From positions 42,113,288 to 42,177,287 of the forward strand of contig OY744544.1 in the NCBI GenBank assembly GCA_963556195.1: DNA of 64,000 bases. The letters run 5' to 3'. Shown here piece by piece: positions 62,801 through 64,000 of the stretch (its first letter is position 1; every line of letters starts with the position of its first letter). Position numbers and translations under genes: made by a program. The notes under the pieces are model-generated. The model was not told the DNA's origin. It did no database searches and was given only the letters and a program-made list of their open reading frames with translations. This DNA is from Sepiola atlantica. Taxonomy: Eukaryota; Mollusca; Cephalopoda; Sepiida; Sepiolidae.

Positions 62801-63659
62801 AAGGTGCCCTAAATGACCCAGTCTTTGTCGAACTAACTGTCGAGGACGGATCGGCGACTGGTATGATAGGTGTAAGAAAAAAAGCGACGTTTTTTTTTTC
62901 ATCTTACGATCGGCGTTTTCCACCGGATAAGTGAAATGGATTGGCTTTTTAGTTTTCCAGCCAATCCTATTGAAAAGCAACTTCACCCAATTAAAATCGG
63001 TTAGTTACAAAGAAACGCTATAAACTCAGTCGACAAAGCAGCTACCGATTTGCTACCTGCTGCTTTGACCGACTGACGCACAGAATTCCAAATAGAGTTC
63101 TGGTAAGTAAAATTATTACAGTATCATTGAAAATTATTCAATAGCCACAACAAAACACGAACGCGGTACAACAAGTTCATAGTTTCTGCTATCGCTATTC
63201 GTGTCCTGTATTGCTGGCTTGAAACACGAAGCTATTAATACGGATTTCTAAACGATTGCGAAATTCCGATAAAAAATAATCCCTGGAATTCAGAGTAAAA
63301 ATGGCGGAAACGTTCATTAGAAACCCAGGAATAAATGCAGCGCCATATTAAATTAATGAACAGGATCGGTTTGTGTCCTTCGATTACATTTTTAACGATC
63401 ATGGCGGAAATAAATCTGTAAAAATAGGAACGAAGTAATCTTTTCTTGATGAGAAAGTTTTTAACTGTCCGATGAAATGGGGCTGTTAAGTAAAGAAAGA
63501 ATGAGTAAAAAACATTAACGGAAAAAGAACGAAAAAATCAAAACGAAAAAAAAAAACAGAAAAAGAAAGAAAAAACACAAGTTTTTGTTGTTTTGTTTTA
63601 CGGCATATCAACCCTTTTACGCATATTTATGATTTAAGTTATTAATCTGTCTTTATAAA
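62801..63659. other. No supported gene
   Basis: AT-rich DNA with A-runs near 63540. Nothing recognised. Confidence 0.5.
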
Positions 63660-63890
63660 TTTAGGTATGTTTATATGTTTATATATTTGTAAGAATGGAA
63701 TTCACTCCTAAACTAATTCATTGATTGTTATGAATTTTGGAACACAGTTGCTAAGCATAAGGTGTCCGAATGTGGCTATATAATTTTTTTTTAATTTTGA
63801 TTTTTTACAAAAGGGGTAAAAAGGGGTGTGAGTTCTTCGTGAAAATTCAGATACCTCCGACTTTTGTGAAATTTTTGTAGCAAGCATCAG
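63660..63890 (+). repeat. Dispersed repeat H2, copy 2
   Basis: Matches 16920-17130: TTATATATTTGTA, ATTCACTCCTAAAC, TATGAATTTTGGAA, CAGATACCTCCGA and TGTGAAATTTT blocks in order. Confidence 0.7.
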
Positions 63891-64000
63891 ACTCAAATAC
63901 ATAAATATTTCCTCAGTATTCCAGTTTCTTTAGGGTGCATAATATGGACACAACCTCCCATTTGAAAATGCATGTGCATTGAATTTGATCCATAGTAATT

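Overview
This window looks like non-coding, repeat-saturated DNA from an animal nuclear genome. Several traits point away from bacteria or viruses: more than twenty long (TA)n tracts, compound microsatellites, decayed Tc1/mariner, Ty3/Gypsy and non-LTR retroelements, SINE-like repeats and snRNA-derived copies. The mix of repeats suggests a mollusc, perhaps a coleoid cephalopod. That placement is inference from general knowledge; no gene here proves it. I found no convincing host protein-coding gene, tRNA gene or rRNA gene. Most long open frames are microsatellites, minisatellites or transposon remnants.

Layout. 1-1.1 kb: a 93-bp satellite and a 16-bp array. 2.8-5.2 kb: triplet and GAAA repeats. 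6.0-7.9 kb: foldback elements embedded in (TA)n, followed by a long-TIR element. 10.5-12.0 kb: a dead Tc1 transposase and a 393-bp palindromic MITE. 14.4-16.3 kb: a 24-bp minisatellite with higher-order structure. 17.9-18.9 kb: a decayed giant palindrome whose right arm carries a 51-bp tandem expansion. 18.9-29.7 kb: SINE-like repeats, two copies of one retroposon body carrying different snRNA heads (U2 at 20.1 kb, U1 at 29.4 kb), a dead mariner transposase and a foldback with a tRNA-like centre. 30-36.5 kb: a reverse fragment and a near-complete copy of one APE-type LINE, with a solo LTR between them. 36.9-52 kb: dispersed repeats, a perfect 194-bp inverted repeat, and a recurring GTGACAGA module that expands into arrays at 44.9 and 51 kb. 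53-62.4 kb: a broken Ty3/Gypsy pol on the minus strand, head-to-head with an RLE-type LINE on the plus strand, then a second truncated RLE-type LINE. 62.4-64 kb: a SINE-like repeat and AT-rich DNA.

The genes do not form a pathway; the region is a graveyard of mobile elements. The most interesting signals are the two-headed (U1/U2) snRNA retroposon with a compensatory base change in a hairpin, the identical-arm inverted repeat at 42.6-43.1 kb, and the repeat module that is both dispersed and tandemly amplified.
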